Both the position numbers and the translations under genes were made by a program. A stretch of 64,000 bases of DNA, from NCBI GenBank assembly GCA_030068075.1, contig JAINVK010000570.1, positions 1 to 64,000 on the forward strand. Direction: 5' to 3'. Positions 1 to 10,524 of the stretch are shown here, piece by piece. Each line of letters opens with the position of its first letter. Position 1 is the stretch's first letter. Below the pieces are notes generated by a model. The model searched no databases. It had not been told where the DNA came from and worked only from the letters and a program-made list of their open reading frames with translations. This DNA comes from Paguma larvata (lineage: Eukaryota; Chordata; Mammalia; Carnivora; Viverridae).

Positions 1-480
1 TTTTCAGTACATTAGTCTTTTTTCATGAACTGAACTGTACCTTGTTGTACAAAAGCAGCCATTTCTTCCCTATTCTTCCCACCATTTCTGCCACCGCAGC
101 CCCCATCCAGGCACAGCCACTTAAATGATAAAGGTTCTATCTAGCATAGGAACTAAAAACTGATTTAATTTCTGACCTCTAAAAATGAGCAACGTTAGAA
201 AACCGAACCACGCCGATTATCAAAACACAAAACACATGACGTTTACATTTCTTAAAGCGTGCAAGGTTTCTTTCATTGAAAACTGAACGATGGTTAAAAC
301 AAGTTACAAAAGAGAGCTGGCTATTTGAGAGAAAACCCGGAGAAATAACAAAAACGGAACAAAAAGCTTATGTTAGGATGAAAAGATAACATCAAAAAAA
401 AAAAAGTGAGAAAAAAAAGAGGCGGCTGCAAATCAGTCATTGTTTTCGGTGAGAGACCAGGTTGATCTCCAGGATTTTCT
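1..480. other. Low-copy upstream DNA, no gene recognised
   Basis: AT-leaning sequence without a recognisable repeat or protein. It has a CRE-like TGACGT at 238-243, an octamer-like TGCAAAT near 429-435 and short A-runs at 391-420. The only sizeable ORF (minus strand, 321-533) is low-complexity Phe/Leu-rich translation of A-runs and is not credible. It could be the proximal intron or flank of a gene running leftwards from the CpG island. Confidence 0.4.
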
Positions 481-487
481 TCCCTGC

Positions 488-590
488 GCTCAACCAATCC
501 CCACCTTTTCTGAGTTAACCAGTCTCCAGGCAAGCAGCGCTTCTTGATTGGCTTAAAGATATCGAGTAGAAAAACCAGCCAATCCTGCCT
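488..590. promoter_or_regulatory. Cluster of three CCAAT (NF-Y type) boxes
   Basis: Three CCAAT pentamers lie within 90 bp: ACCAATCC near 493-500, the inverted ATTGGC near 545-550 and GCCAATCC near 577-584. NF-Y promoters typically carry two or three CCAAT boxes about 30-50 bp apart, and these are spaced about 50 and 33 bp. The cluster sits some 500 bp before the CpG island. It may belong to a leftward transcript or an alternative promoter. No TATA box is clearly placed relative to it. Confidence 0.4.
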
Positions 591-774
591 TCAAGTCGGA
601 ACTGTGCTATGGAGACATTACAACCACTGCATGGCGAGAATGTGTACAAACCTGTCCCTGCCACAAATATCAGATCCTATAGGGTTCCAAAGACCGTTGC
701 CGAAAGGAAGATTATTTAGAGCCAACACTACGCGTGATCTGGCATCTGGCATCTACACTGTATTACTCTAGCTC

Positions 775-980
775 TCGGGGAGGGGGCCGCGAGGGGAGGG
801 TGGGGGGTACGGACTGTTTTAACCAAAAGAGCCTAAGGAATAAACTGTCCCCCGGTCAGATGACTCACTCTATTAAAGACGGATTTCCAAACGGATATCT
901 CGGAGAGGGTCCGGATGATAGTGGGGTTCAAGAAGGGTCCCAGTGAGGATCAAAGTTGCGGTGGGGGAGGGGGGTGCGGA
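775..980. promoter_or_regulatory. G-rich tracts and AP-1 site before the CpG island
   Basis: Five G-runs of three or more occur within about 30 bp (778-808), which fits a potential G-quadruplex on the plus strand. A second G-rich tract lies at 961-978. Between them is a consensus AP-1 site, TGACTCA, at 861-867. Such tracts are common at the edge of CpG-island promoters. No transcript start is evident. Confidence 0.4.
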
Positions 981-1541
981 CGAGGGTCAAAGAGGCACAA
1001 ATACCAGGGACCGGGGACGTGTCTCTACAGTATCCAAAATCGGAACGCGTGGAGTGAGAGGCTGTGTTTGGATATGAAGAAGTGAGTAAATAAACGGCTT
1101 TGCTAAGACTACGTGCTCTGGAGGGTGGCCCGAAGTTCCAAGAACGCTCCGCCTGGGAAACGCCGAAGGCACTCGAAGGAGCAAGAGGTCAAATCCCGGC
1201 GGGAACTGACGAAGCCTAGGGGGTCGAGAGGGGTGTGTCTGGGGCCTGGAGGCCCGCCCGGGAGTGAGAGGCCGAGGAAGCGGCCGCGGCCCCCGCCTTC
1301 GCCCGGCCTCGGGCTGCGCGCCAGGGCCCGCCTCTCGCCGACGCCTCACTTCTCCTCCGTCCAGGCGGCCAGGCCCGCGGGCCGGACTGGAAGTGGCCCG
1401 CGTCGGCCCACCACGTTCGGGGATTTAGGTTTCGGTTGGCAGCGCCGCCCGCCGCTGCCTCGGGCCCTCCGCTTCGGCTCGGGGCCCCGGAATCCCTTCC
1501 CTCCCGGACCCGCCACCCCGCCTACCACCCTACGCCTTTAC

Positions 1542-1916
1542 CTGCTCCGGGAGCGGGTGGAGGGCGTCGAGGCCGGGGCCGCGTCGTCGAGTGCGCGACG
1601 CGGCGCCGCGGGTCCGCAGCCCTTTCCCGCCGCCGCCACTGCGCTCTCCGGCGCGGCGCAGGGCTGGCGAGCGGCGGCCGCAGGGGGGAGACGCGCGGCA
1701 AGCGCCGAGCGGGGAGACACTGCCGCTCTCTGTCCGGCCGGGGAAGAGCAGCTCGCAGCAGCCAGCCGCGAGAGGGCGGGTGGGCGGCCGAATGGGGAGG
1801 GGTCTCGGGGAGTAGGGAATGGCTGCCACGTCGCTCAGGTGGCTCGCCGCCCTCCGCCTCCCCCACCTCCTCCAGCTCCCCCGCGCGACCTCTGGTTCGT
1901 CCCCGGGCTCCGCCAT
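1542..1916 (-). other. Candidate first exon (leftward gene)
   Basis: On the minus strand the same palindrome CGCCATGGCG gives an ATG, and the frame (MAEPGDEPE...) stays open for 125 codons up to CAG|GTAAAG, a near-consensus donor at 1541, in phase 0. The translated sequence is Arg-rich and low-complexity, so the open frame is probably a by-product of high GC. The donor itself is the best evidence and would equally serve a non-coding 5' UTR exon. Confidence 0.2.
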
Positions 1917-1991
1917 GGCGCGTCGGCCCGCCGCGGGGCCGGCTCCGGGGACCCGGCCCGCGGGCGCTCCCGCCTCTCACGCTCCTAGAGA
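1915..1991 (+). other. Candidate first coding exon (rightward gene)
   Basis: An ATG in strong Kozak context (GCTCCGCCATGGCG) opens a 25-codon reading frame starting MARRPAAGPAPG. It runs into GA|GTGAGT, a strong 5' splice site, at 1992. An in-frame start followed by a donor inside a CpG island is what a short first coding exon looks like. I do not recognise the peptide. If joined directly to the acceptor near 2961, the frame would stop after four codons, so any protein would need another exon. It may equally be 5' UTR of a non-coding transcript. Confidence 0.25.
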
Positions 1992-2699
1992 GTGAGTCCC
2001 GGCCTGGCCGGTTCTGCAGCATCGGTCCCGTCCCTCCACCGCCATCCCCACTACCAAAAAGCTCTCGCGAAATCCGTTTTCCCCCCTTCCCTGATCGTAG
2101 CGGTCCATGGACCGAGCAAGCCCCTTTTCAATGTGGCGGGTTTTCGGGGAAGGCGGGAGCTGTTTTGAGCCCGTGAACGTATCAACAAGGGGTCCCAAAT
2201 GTTTGCCGAAGTAAAAGGGTGCGTTAAACCACAGCTGTTTTCTCGCCCTCTTCACTTTCCCCAACCTAAAAGACGAAAGAGAAACACAAGGTCGTACTCG
2301 CTGGTCGAGGCGGGGGAGGAAATGAGAGCCAGGGCGGGCCAGCCTAGGCGCGGGTTCCCGGCGGCAAGTTGGGAGGGACCGAGGGGCGAGCCAGGCTGCC
2401 TTGGCGTTCCCTAACTGGGCTATTGACTCGGGGCGTGCAGGCGACGGGCGCGTCAACGCCGCCCATGCGCGCGCCGCGCTGCCCGCGGAGGTTTCCGGGC
2501 TCGCCGGCCCCCTCGCAGCCGGGAGACAAAGGGGTTGACGGCGACCCCAGCCTGGACGTAGGCTGCCGGCCCCAACCGGCACTGCCCGACGTCCGTCTGA
2601 ACGCGCTGGCGGAAGCACCAAACCATGGGCTTTGTTTGCGGTCCAGAACTGCAAGCCATGACCTTTGCCCTCCAGTTAGAGCTTCGGTTTTCAGGTGCC

Positions 2700-4068
2700 A
2701 AGAAAAAGCAACGAGGTTTTCTTTCCTTTTTCGATTGCTGGTTTTATTAGCTCGTCTCCTACGCCGGCTCCATTTCCCCCCCTAAACTCTGCTTTCTTTG
2801 GTTTGTTTCTTTCTGTGTTCTGACATGAAATGTTCTGTGTTTTAAGATACACGAATTTTTTTACCCTTGCTTTCTGGTAGTGGTTTTGCTTATCCGTGTT
2901 TTCTCTCTCTGTTCAACTCCCTTTGCAGTTATTTTTTATTCCACCTTCATTGTTTTTCAGAGGGAAACAATAGCCTCCTGACAAAGTATTCTTTGCAGCA
3001 AAGAGACAGTAGTATTGTAGTAATTACTTCAAACCGAGTGGAAGATTTGGAAACAGTTCAAGTGGATTTTTATCTTCATCTGAATCTAAATACACTCAAT
3101 GAAAATATTCTGATGGGTTTTTTTGTTGTTTTTTTGTAAAGAATCAAACATTTGAGCAGAGACCTCAGATGGTAAATTTTCTAATTAAGCCAAATATACA
3201 CAAAAATACAAAGAAAAAAAGGATTTTTTTTCCTTCTGTATGTTTTTTTGTATTAGAGATCCTTGAGTCCTAATGTTAAGAAAATTACAACAAAAACCTT
3301 TATTAATGCTTTTATTAAATTTCAAAACAGCGAACATTTTAATAAAGTACACAGAATCTCAAGATATAAACAGCTGTTGCTGAGAACCTAACATTAACTC
3401 TGCCTCTGAACAGCCATTAAAAAGACTAATAACAGTGATATAGCCACTTTAGAATGAAAGAACCCTAGTAATTATAAACTTCAAACAAAGATAGCAAATT
3501 AATATCAATTTTGTTCGTATGAAATATGTGTACCACGTTAATAAAAGCAGGCATTTAAATTTTTGATTTTCCTTTGAACATTGTTAAAGATTCATCACAT
3601 TGTGTCTCAACAATAAAAAAGTGTTAACAGTGGAAAATATTTTTCAAGCCAAGACATCAGCCAGCCTGAATTTTTTAGAAACGAATGCTTACTACTCCAA
3701 TAAAAGGAAAGCACTGATATTACAAAGTTCTGAAAGTCAGACTCAAATAAAGAACAAAGCAGTCTTTACTCAACACTCACAATGCCAGCCTTCCTTTGTG
3801 AATAGTTATAAAATTTTTCTCCTTCCTTATTGGTTTAAATTCTAAACCAATAGGAAAAGTACAACACATCTTTCAAAGGATGAGACTCCAGCACTGGATT
3901 AAAATGTTGGATAAATAGTTTATCATGCTCATTCTCATTCATGATCATGTATCTTTTAATTTCAAAGAAGAAATTTAAGAATCTTTGAATGATGAGTATC
4001 TTGATATACCTGATCACATTCTGCTCTCTGTACTCTTCCAATTGGTTACATTACAATTAATTATGTTA
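2700..4068. other. Low-copy DNA after the CpG island
   Basis: AT-rich single-copy-looking sequence, probable intron. Several AATAAA-like words occur (near 3340 and 3540) but with no upstream terminal exon I can support. There is no recognisable repeat before the SINE at 4084. Confidence 0.4.
2961..3171 (+). other. Possible internal exon downstream of the island
   Basis: A pyrimidine-rich tract ending TTGTTTTTCAG at 2960 resembles a strong 3' splice site. About 210 bp later CAGATG|GTAAAT at 3172 resembles a donor. One frame (GNNSLLTKYSLQQRDSS...) is open for about 60 codons, then ends in a T-rich tract with TAA near 3137. I do not recognise the peptide. A non-coding exon or chance sites are at least as likely. 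Confidence 0.2.
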
Positions 4069-4306
4069 AAATATTTAATTCTCGGGGCACCTGAGTGCCT
4101 CAGTCGGCTAAGCATCTGACTTCGGCCCAGGTCATGATCTCTCCGTGAGTTCGAGCCCCTGCATCGGGCTCTGTGCTGACAGCTCAGAGCCTGGAGCCTG
4201 CTTCAGATTCTGTGTCTCCCTCTCTCTCTGCCCCTCTCCTACTCATGCTCTGTCTCTCTCAAAAATAAATGAATATTAAAAAAATTTTTTTAAATATTTA
4301 ATTCTC
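4069..4306 (+). mobile_element. CAN SINE with 15-bp TSD
   Basis: tRNA-derived SINE with an RNA polymerase III A/B-box head, a feliform body, a CT-rich stretch and an A-rich tail; such elements are moved in trans by L1 proteins. Element 4084-4291, flanked by the perfect duplication AAATATTTAATTCTC (4069-4083 and 4292-4306). Confidence 0.95.
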
Positions 4307-4689
4307 TAAAATGTCAGATGAACCTGAAGAATGATAAAATGCTTATAACCTAACACTTTAAATAAGATGAACCCTCTTGTTTCTTTATATGAAAGACTGG
4401 CCTTTAAGAAAATGATAAAGTTTATGTTTCAGAAAATGTCTTGGATTTTTATAAGTCGAATGACCAGAATCATAAATAAATCTTTTATGTTTGTCTAAAG
4501 CCATGTTTGGCCTACTTAATGGCTAAATTCTAAACCTGCTTGTTTGTTTATGTTTAAGACATAAGTATGATTTCCTCCCAATCAGAAATAATCTCTGTCT
4601 TCACATTCCTATACTTTGATTTTGACTCGGAGCATTCCACCTAATTATAATTACTTTACATATTTATAATTTCCCTTGTTGGCTCATCA

Positions 4690-4800
4690 TTTCCTTCAAG
4701 ATAAGTTCCATAACCCATTCAATCTTTATTCCTCACCGCCAAATGCAGAGCCTTGCACAAAATAAATACTCCATGGGTATTTGCTCAGTGAAAGAATGGG
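4690..4800 (+). repeat. L2-like LINE 3' end
   Basis: The pattern of a decayed CTTGAGG-type stretch, then GCAGAGCCTTGCACAAAATAAA and TATTTGCTCAGTGAAAGAATG, matches the conserved L2 3' end (CTGGCACATAGTAGGTGCTCAATAAATATTTGTTGAATGAATG). Confidence 0.45.
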
Positions 4801-5089
4801 TGAGCATTACTCTATAACACAGCATATGGCAAATCAAAGAAAATCTGTCTCAGGATTTTTTCCTTCTCTACATAATAGCTGATAAATACTTGTTTTCATT
4901 CCCAATTTAAACTTAGAATAGCATTGTTGCCAAGAACTTTACTAAAAGAAAGTAGGACCAACATATGCTGGAACTCCTGTGCTTTTCAATTTTAAATCTG
5001 GTGGAAACTGGAAAGTGGGTAATATTGCTATTATCTAAAGTAAATAAATATCAATGGGCTTATCTTTATAAAGGATTGTTTTACCACAC

Positions 5090-5245
5090 TCAACAAGATC
5101 TGCAAGCCCTGTGACTTTGGGAAAATTACTTTAAGCCCTCTAAAATCCAGTTCTCTCATCTCTCGAATGCATTCATTATACTTTCTGATTAATTACTAAA
5201 GGCATGTAAAAGTAAAGGCCCAATAGATGGTAGTTATTATCACTT
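5090..5245 (+). repeat. MIR-like ancient SINE
   Basis: Decayed MIR order: CCCTGTGACTTTGGGAAAATTACTT, then CAGTTCTCTCATCTCTCGAATG and CCCAATAGATGGTAGTTATTATC at the end, matching the MIR core and tail. Confidence 0.5.
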
Positions 5246-5343
5246 GCAGATATTAGTGGACTCAATCAGGAAGAAGAAGAATTTTTTGTGCAGTTATTTA
5301 TCTATAAGAGACAGGCATAAAGTGCTCTTTAAAAAAATGTTTA

Positions 5344-5555
5344 GGGGCACCTGGGTGGCTCAGTCAGTTGAGCGGCCGACTTCGGCTCAGGTCATGATCT
5401 CATGGTCTGTGGGTTCGAGCGCCGCATCGGGCTCTGTGCTGACAGCTCGGAGGCTGGAGCCTGCTTTGGATTCTGTGTCTACCTCTCTCTCTGCCCTTCC
5501 CCTGCTCACGCTCTGTCTCTGTGTCTCTCAAAAATAAATAGACGTTTAAAAAATT
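5344..5555 (+). mobile_element. CAN SINE
   Basis: Complete head GGGGCACCTGGGTGGCTCAG and full feliform body. The tail merges into an A/AT-rich stretch to about 5590, so the TSD (AAAAAAATG-TTTA-like) is uncertain. Confidence 0.93.
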
Positions 5556-5589
5556 TATAAAAAAATAATAATAAAAAATAAAAAAAATT

Positions 5590-6890
5590 TAATGAGGAAA
5601 CAAATATCCTGAGAGAATGAATAGAATACTAAAAAAAATCTCCCAAGAGGAGATAACTTTGGAGAATTGAAATTTGCTATGAGAACAGATCTTAAGTTTT
5701 CTAGACACATATGCACCCACAAGATAATCATGTATGGTAGAGGATGTGTTAATCAGTTCACAATATATATTAAATTATGCACATATTTATATACAATTGT
5801 ATTTATTATACCTCAGTAAAGTTGGGGGTGGGGGGCAAAATGAAAAGAGGGGAAAAAGCCAACCTGCTGAAAAACCAAATAACAACACAAAACATAAGCA
5901 AGCAAACAAAAAACTAAAACAAACAAAAAAAATAAGGAGAATGATGGTATTCCAGGCTGAGTGAAAAACTTCATGAAAAAAACAATGTTTCAGAACGTTC
6001 ACAGCTCCCCACTACTTATATTGGCTTTTCTCAAACTGTAAGAAGCATTATATAAGAAAACCTGTAAATGAAGGATAAATAAATTCATTTCTTTTAAACT
6101 AGAAGGCTTCTCGTTGTACTCTGTTTTTCCTTTGAATAAATTCTCCTGAGTTTTTAATATGACAATGTGCATTATAACAGAGAAGAATAGTATTATGTAG
6201 TTCCAAACTTAACTTGACCAAAAATCTTTACCCATGGAGAGTATCTCAGGGCCCAGGATTTTGTATCACATTTGGGAAGAAACACTCATTTATATGTTTG
6301 AAGATAAAATCCCAACCCCTTAGCCCATGCTTCCAAATCCTGCCATTAATCCTACAGAAATGGACTTCAAATAGACTGAAAGCCTAGAAACACTGAGGAA
6401 TGCTCTTGAAAATTTTTATCTTTATTTTACCCAATTTCTCTGTAAATGAGTAGGCATGCATGAGGCAGTCTCCAAACTTGACAGAGAAGGGTAGAAATGG
6501 GATTGGTAAAGAGTATTAAAAACAAAAACAAACAAAAGCCCTAAGAGAACTTGAACTGCAGAATGGTAAGGATAACTTTCTCATGCCTGGAATGATCCTG
6601 AGGGTATGATAGCAACCACAATTCTGCGTCTACGTGGAGGATTTTTACAGGGAGCCACATTTCAGTCCAGAAGCATATTTTGGTAGCTCCAACTTTATGT
6701 AACTGTTAAAATTTCCGATTGTTTACCAATAAGGAAACATAACATCCAGTAACCATTCGCGTTGACATCTTTCTGTCAAATACTCTCTCATTTGTAACAA
6801 TCATACACTTCCCAATATAACCTACATTCAGTGACGTTGAGCACTGGCCAATAATCATTCATTTTCACTTCTATTTGTCTTTACAAAACC
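5590..6890. other. Low-copy AT-rich DNA
   Basis: No gene or clear repeat recognised. Contains A-rich simple sequence at 5855-5935 and a C/G-rich short run (GGGGGTGGGGGG) near 5823-5835. ORFs here are translations of A/T runs. Confidence 0.35.
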
Positions 6891-7075
6891 AGCTCAAATT
6901 CCTTTTCTCCTGTAAAGTTTTCCAGATACCCCAAACATAATGAACTGCTTCTTCTTCTATGCCCACAGCAATTCATATATAGTCTCTTACCCAATTGCAG
7001 TCGTGACTATTTATTGTCATGTATCTTTACTAAGCTGTGAGCTCTCTTCCCCTAGGCAAAGAAATGTATCCCCAA
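6890..7075 (+). repeat. L2 LINE fragment
   Basis: Reads like the L2 3' region in sense: CCTTTTCTCCTGTAAAGTTTTCCAGATACCCC, CCCACAGCAATTCATATATAGTC, then CTAAGCTGTGAGCTCTC...TATCCCCAACA (the L2 CTGTAAGCTCCTTGAGG...GTATCCCCAG block). Confidence 0.5.
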
Positions 7076-7284
7076 CAACGAGAAAATGTCCTTTAACTAC
7101 TGAAATGTAATAGACCCTTTTTAGGGTACCTTCCTTGCTCACAATTTCCCCTTTAGTTTTACTTCCCTAATAACATAGAGTGTACTCCAGGATTAAAAAA
7201 AAAAAAATGACTCCACCTCCCCAGCCACAGTGAATTAACCAAAAGTGGGTGTCTTTATCCAATTAGCCCTTCCTAGGAAATTTT

Positions 7285-7890
7285 AGAATTAGAACAAAGA
7301 TGAAAAGCATCATTAGTAAAATCAAAAGACAAATGGTAAGCAAAAAATGCAATTCATATCAGAGACAAATGACTGATGTCTCTAATATACAAATACCTAG
7401 AAATAAGAAAAAGACCAATAATCCAATAGAAAAAAGTAGACCAAGCATACAAAAGATTACTCACAGAAAAAGAAAAATTACTGTTATGTGTATGTGCGTT
7501 CCAGCTTTATTGATAGGGAACTGTTGAAATATGTCATATCAAAATGTGGAATCATATGACATTCTCTCAAGGCTGATACAGTACAGTTTCCAGAATAAAT
7601 TTTAATAAATTAAAAATGTGTATGTTATACTGCCATTACTGAAAACAAAAATGGAGAAGGAGAATACCTAGGCAGGTAGGTAGATGATAGATAGATAATA
7701 GATAGATAGATGTATTTTATCACATGTACATAAAATAGCTCTGGAAGGAGATGGAACAGTGGTATCATTGGTTGCCTTGGAGAAATGGAAATAGGTAGCT
7801 AGAGGGAAAAGGCTGGGGAGAATTTTCACTGTACATTTTTGAACTGAAATGATCTATTTATTATTTTTTTAATATCATTTAAGTAAGAAT
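7285..7890 (+). mobile_element. Old L1 3' portion (L1M-type)
   Basis: Matches the end of L1 ORF2 and 3' UTR: near 7375-7440 'CTAATATACAAATACCTAGAAATAAGAAAAAGACCAATAATCC' pattern, then at 7740-7870 the GGAACAGTGGTATCATTGGTTGCC and GAATTTTCACTGTACATTTTTGAACTG blocks. A GATA-type microsatellite interrupts it at about 7675-7712. Confidence 0.55.
7675..7712 (+). repeat. (GATA)n-type microsatellite
   Basis: Interrupted TAGA/GATA tetranucleotide tract of about 38 bp within the old L1 fragment. Confidence 0.8.
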
Positions 7891-8879
7891 AAAATATTTG
7901 GGATTCTAGAGAGATTCGGTTTCTTTGTGCAACTAAGCCTGTATGAGGTTAACTCAGTTGGGGGCAGCTATATTCTGCAAGAAGCCTGGGGAGCAAAGGA
8001 ATCTGTCCTAGAAAGAATGAAGCAGACAAAGCGAAGACACATTGAGAGTTGGGAAGAAAATACTATCCTGGCCTCAGTGATTTGGTTGTGGTCTTGCCCC
8101 AGGCTAGCTGCATCCCTCTCCTTGGTCTTTAAACACTCCTATTATAAGGAAACCTCTCCTCTTTCAATGTAGGCTGACTCGAGGTGTTTTCTAATAGTGG
8201 TGTCCAAAAGAGTTTACTTTAGTAGGTTTTTGTGAATGCCTTTTAAAATGAAATGTGAAGTTCTTTGTAATGAAATCCATTTGGATTTTCAAATTTTGAT
8301 TGTACTATTTAAAAATTAAAAAAAAAAAAAAGACTCACTTTTTTCAAGTTGAGAGAGGGCAAGGTCAACAGGCATTCTAAGATATTCACCCTAAGCAAAA
8401 GTAGGGTTTGCTGATGGAAAATATAAACTGGGCCTAGGGCCAACTAGCACATTCCACCTAATAGACCTTCCTTTCAGATCCTGCCTAAGCTGAGGCTTCT
8501 CAGTTAATGTTTGGTGAGGGCATGCCTGAAAGATGAATTCTTGAATTGTGCTAATTAGGATGGAGCTTGAGGATTGGAGGACCTGTTTGTTGGTTTGGTT
8601 TAAGCTGCTTTGTATTTTGACAGGAAAAGCATTAGGGAATAGAGCAAGAAAAGCACCAATCCTAATGCAAAGAGACCCTGGGTGGTTATTATTTGAGCAT
8701 ATTCAAATGTAAATTTTCAAGACCTAGGACTAGTTAACACTTTGAAGCTAAAACTTTCTGAAGGCAGGGTCCATTTCTTTTTCCATGTTTTCAAATCCAT
8801 AGATAGTACTATTTATTTTATTTATATCATCCTTCCCAGTATTGAAAAGATAGGAAGTACTTGGAAATTCCTAGAAGAT
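7891..8879. other. Low-copy DNA, no gene recognised
   Basis: A short plus ORF (7927-8172) is not recognisable and has no supporting context. An A15-type run is at 8313-8331. Otherwise nothing distinctive. Confidence 0.35.
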
Positions 8880-8938
8880 CCAGAAAGGTATTTGTTTCTG
8901 TTCGTCAGTTTTTTGTTTTTTTAATGTTTATTTATTTT

Positions 8939-8969
<31 letters not shown>

Positions 8970-9146
8970 CAGAGTGCGAGTGGGGGAGGGGCAGAGAGAG
9001 AGGGAGACACAGAATCCGAAGCAGGCTTCAGGCACTGAGCTGTTAGGGCTCGGGGCTCGAACTCACAAACCATGAGATCATGACCTGAGCCGAAGTCAGA
9101 TGCTAAACTTACTGAGTCACCCAGGCACCCCCAGAAAGGTTTTTGT
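8880..9146 (-). mobile_element. CAN SINE with 16-bp TSD
   Basis: Minus-strand copy (T-rich tail left at about 8896-8930, head CCAGGCACCC at 9121-9130). TSD CCAGAAAGGTATTTGT at 8880-8895 and CCAGAAAGGTTTTTGT at 9131-9146, one mismatch. Includes a (GA)n run near 8945-8969. Confidence 0.95.
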
Positions 9147-9424
9147 AAAGCAACTCGTAGAGTTAAAACAGCCTACAAATGAAGTTAAATATATTTTGCA
9201 TGAGCCTGATATGGTAATGCACATTCCAAGAATTATAGCATAAAAGCTGCATTTGCATTTATACACCTTTTATATAAGGTAAATTTAAACAGGATGATTA
9301 AATTAGTCTGCTGTGAAATAAGTCAGAATAATTGCATTTAAACACTAAGGGGTAGAAGAGCAGGATTTATTTCTATCATTGAAACCCCATTGAAAAATTA
9401 AATAACATTATGTAAATATCAGGA

Positions 9425-9530
9425 ACTATTCTTTTTTCAACCAATATTTCCTGAGAATTTAGGGATGTCGCAAAAGTAAAAGACACAGTCCCTGTCCTTA
9501 AGGAGACTGTGGCAATTTTTCTGAGATAAG
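9425..9530 (-). repeat. L2-like fragment
   Basis: CAACCAATATTTCCTGAGAATTTAGGGATG...AAAAGACACAGTCCCTGTCCTTAAGGAG corresponds to the reverse complement of an L2 3' end (AACAAATATTTATTGAG...CCCTGCCCTCAAGGAG). Confidence 0.45.
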
Positions 9531-9629
9531 ACATATGCATACAAAGCATCGTCATCATTGTCATTTTTAATAAGAGGAGTAGGATGGTGAAATGGAAAAT
9601 ATTGGCTTTTAAAACAGGTGTAGCGTTCA

Positions 9630-9835
9630 CATTTTTAGTTCTGCCATGTCATTAATGTATGAGCTCTGTGAAGACAATTAATTGCTCCTAGCCTCAATTT
9701 TCTCAATTGTAAAGCAGAGATAAGAATGGTAACTTTAGAGAACCATGTAAGAATTACATGTGACAATACAGATGAAACTCTGTAAGGAAATGCACACATA
9801 TCTGGTGCTTGATAAATATTAGTTTACTCTCTAAC
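9630..9835 (+). repeat. MIR
   Basis: Typical MIR order: TTAGTTCTGCCATGTCATTAATG, GCCTCAATTTTCTCAATTGTAAAGCAGAGATAAGAATGGTAAC, then GGTGCTTGATAAATATTAG. Confidence 0.65.
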
Positions 9836-9990
9836 TGAACTGAAAAGATTATATGTGTTTTCTAACTCATTTTTATTCATCTGTAAATAATGCATTTTTT
9901 CTATCATCGGTGAATTTTTAAATTGAAGTTAGCTAAAAACTTCAATTATTTTGAGAATCAAAACTGTAACTGCTTTAAAACTAAAACTCA

Positions 9991-10235
9991 AAGAAATACA
10001 CAGGGTTTTGTTGTTGTTTTTAACATTTATTTATTTTTGAGAGACAGACTGCAAGCTGGGGAGGGGCAGAGAGAGAGGGAGACACAGAATCTGAAGCAGG
10101 CTCCCAGCTCTGAACCGTCAGCACAGAGCCCAATGCGGGACTTGAACTCACAAACCAGGAGATCATGATCTAAGCGGAAGTTGGATGCCCAACCGACTGA
10201 GTTACCCAGGAGGCCGAAGAAATACACAGGGTTTT
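9991..10235 (-). mobile_element. CAN SINE with perfect 19-bp TSD
   Basis: Element 10010-10216 in minus orientation. TSD AAGAAATACACAGGGTTTT is identical at 9991-10009 and 10217-10235, indicating a relatively recent insertion. Confidence 0.95.
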
Positions 10236-10254
10236 AATCAAGTAAACTAAGTGT

Positions 10255-10267
10255 GGGGGGGGGGGGG
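10255..10267 (+). repeat. (G)13 homopolymer
   Basis: Uninterrupted run of 13 G residues about 20 bp after the preceding SINE's TSD. Confidence 0.9.
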
Positions 10268-10524
10268 ACTAAGAATACAATTATTTTTCTAGAAAAATGT
10301 TATTTGTAATTCCAATTTGCTCTTTGAATATAATAGTATCACCTAACATAAGTGTTTTTCAAATATGTAAAAATATTTACAAAGCAAAATATGCAGGTTT
10401 TGCTTTGTGTTCCCTATAGATGTAAGTGTTTCAAAATATGTCCTATAATGGACATTTGTTCATGGTAGAGCATAGAAATTTCTCGTTGTTTTGATGGGTT
10501 TCTGGGGGGAAAAAAATGTTTCAA

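Larger units (their letters stand above)
1110..2660. promoter_or_regulatory. CpG island, probable (possibly bidirectional) promoter
   Basis: About 1.5 kb of very GC-rich, CpG-dense sequence, strikingly unlike the AT-rich flanks. CpG and GpC occur at comparable frequency, as in unmethylated housekeeping promoters. Visible elements include GC boxes, ATGCGCGC near 2465 (NRF1-like), GACGTC at 2589-2594 and GCGGAAG (ETS-like) near 2609-2615. There is no positioned TATA box. Splice-donor consensus occurs on both strands (plus at 1992, minus at 1541), so transcription may leave in both directions. Several long ORFs overlap here in different frames, but all are Arg/Pro/Gly/Ala-rich and are expected by chance in such DNA. 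Confidence 0.85.

Noticed and set aside
321..533. 70-codon minus-strand frame with Phe-rich hydrophobic tail
   Set aside because: The hydrophobic segment is translation of A-runs; no start context, homology or splice context.
1113..2654. Long overlapping frames on both strands in the CpG island (up to 291 codons)
   Set aside because: Several frames are open at once, all Arg/Pro/Gly/Ala-rich, as expected where stop codons are rare. No domain recognised. Only the splice-donor-linked starts were kept, at low confidence.
3300..3560. Terminal exon with polyadenylation signals
   Set aside because: AATAAA-like words are common in AT-rich DNA and no upstream coding exon supports a 3' end here.
5344..5420. 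tRNA gene (A/B-box-like head)
   Set aside because: The tRNA-like head belongs to a CAN SINE; the same is true of all other copies. No free-standing tRNA gene was found.
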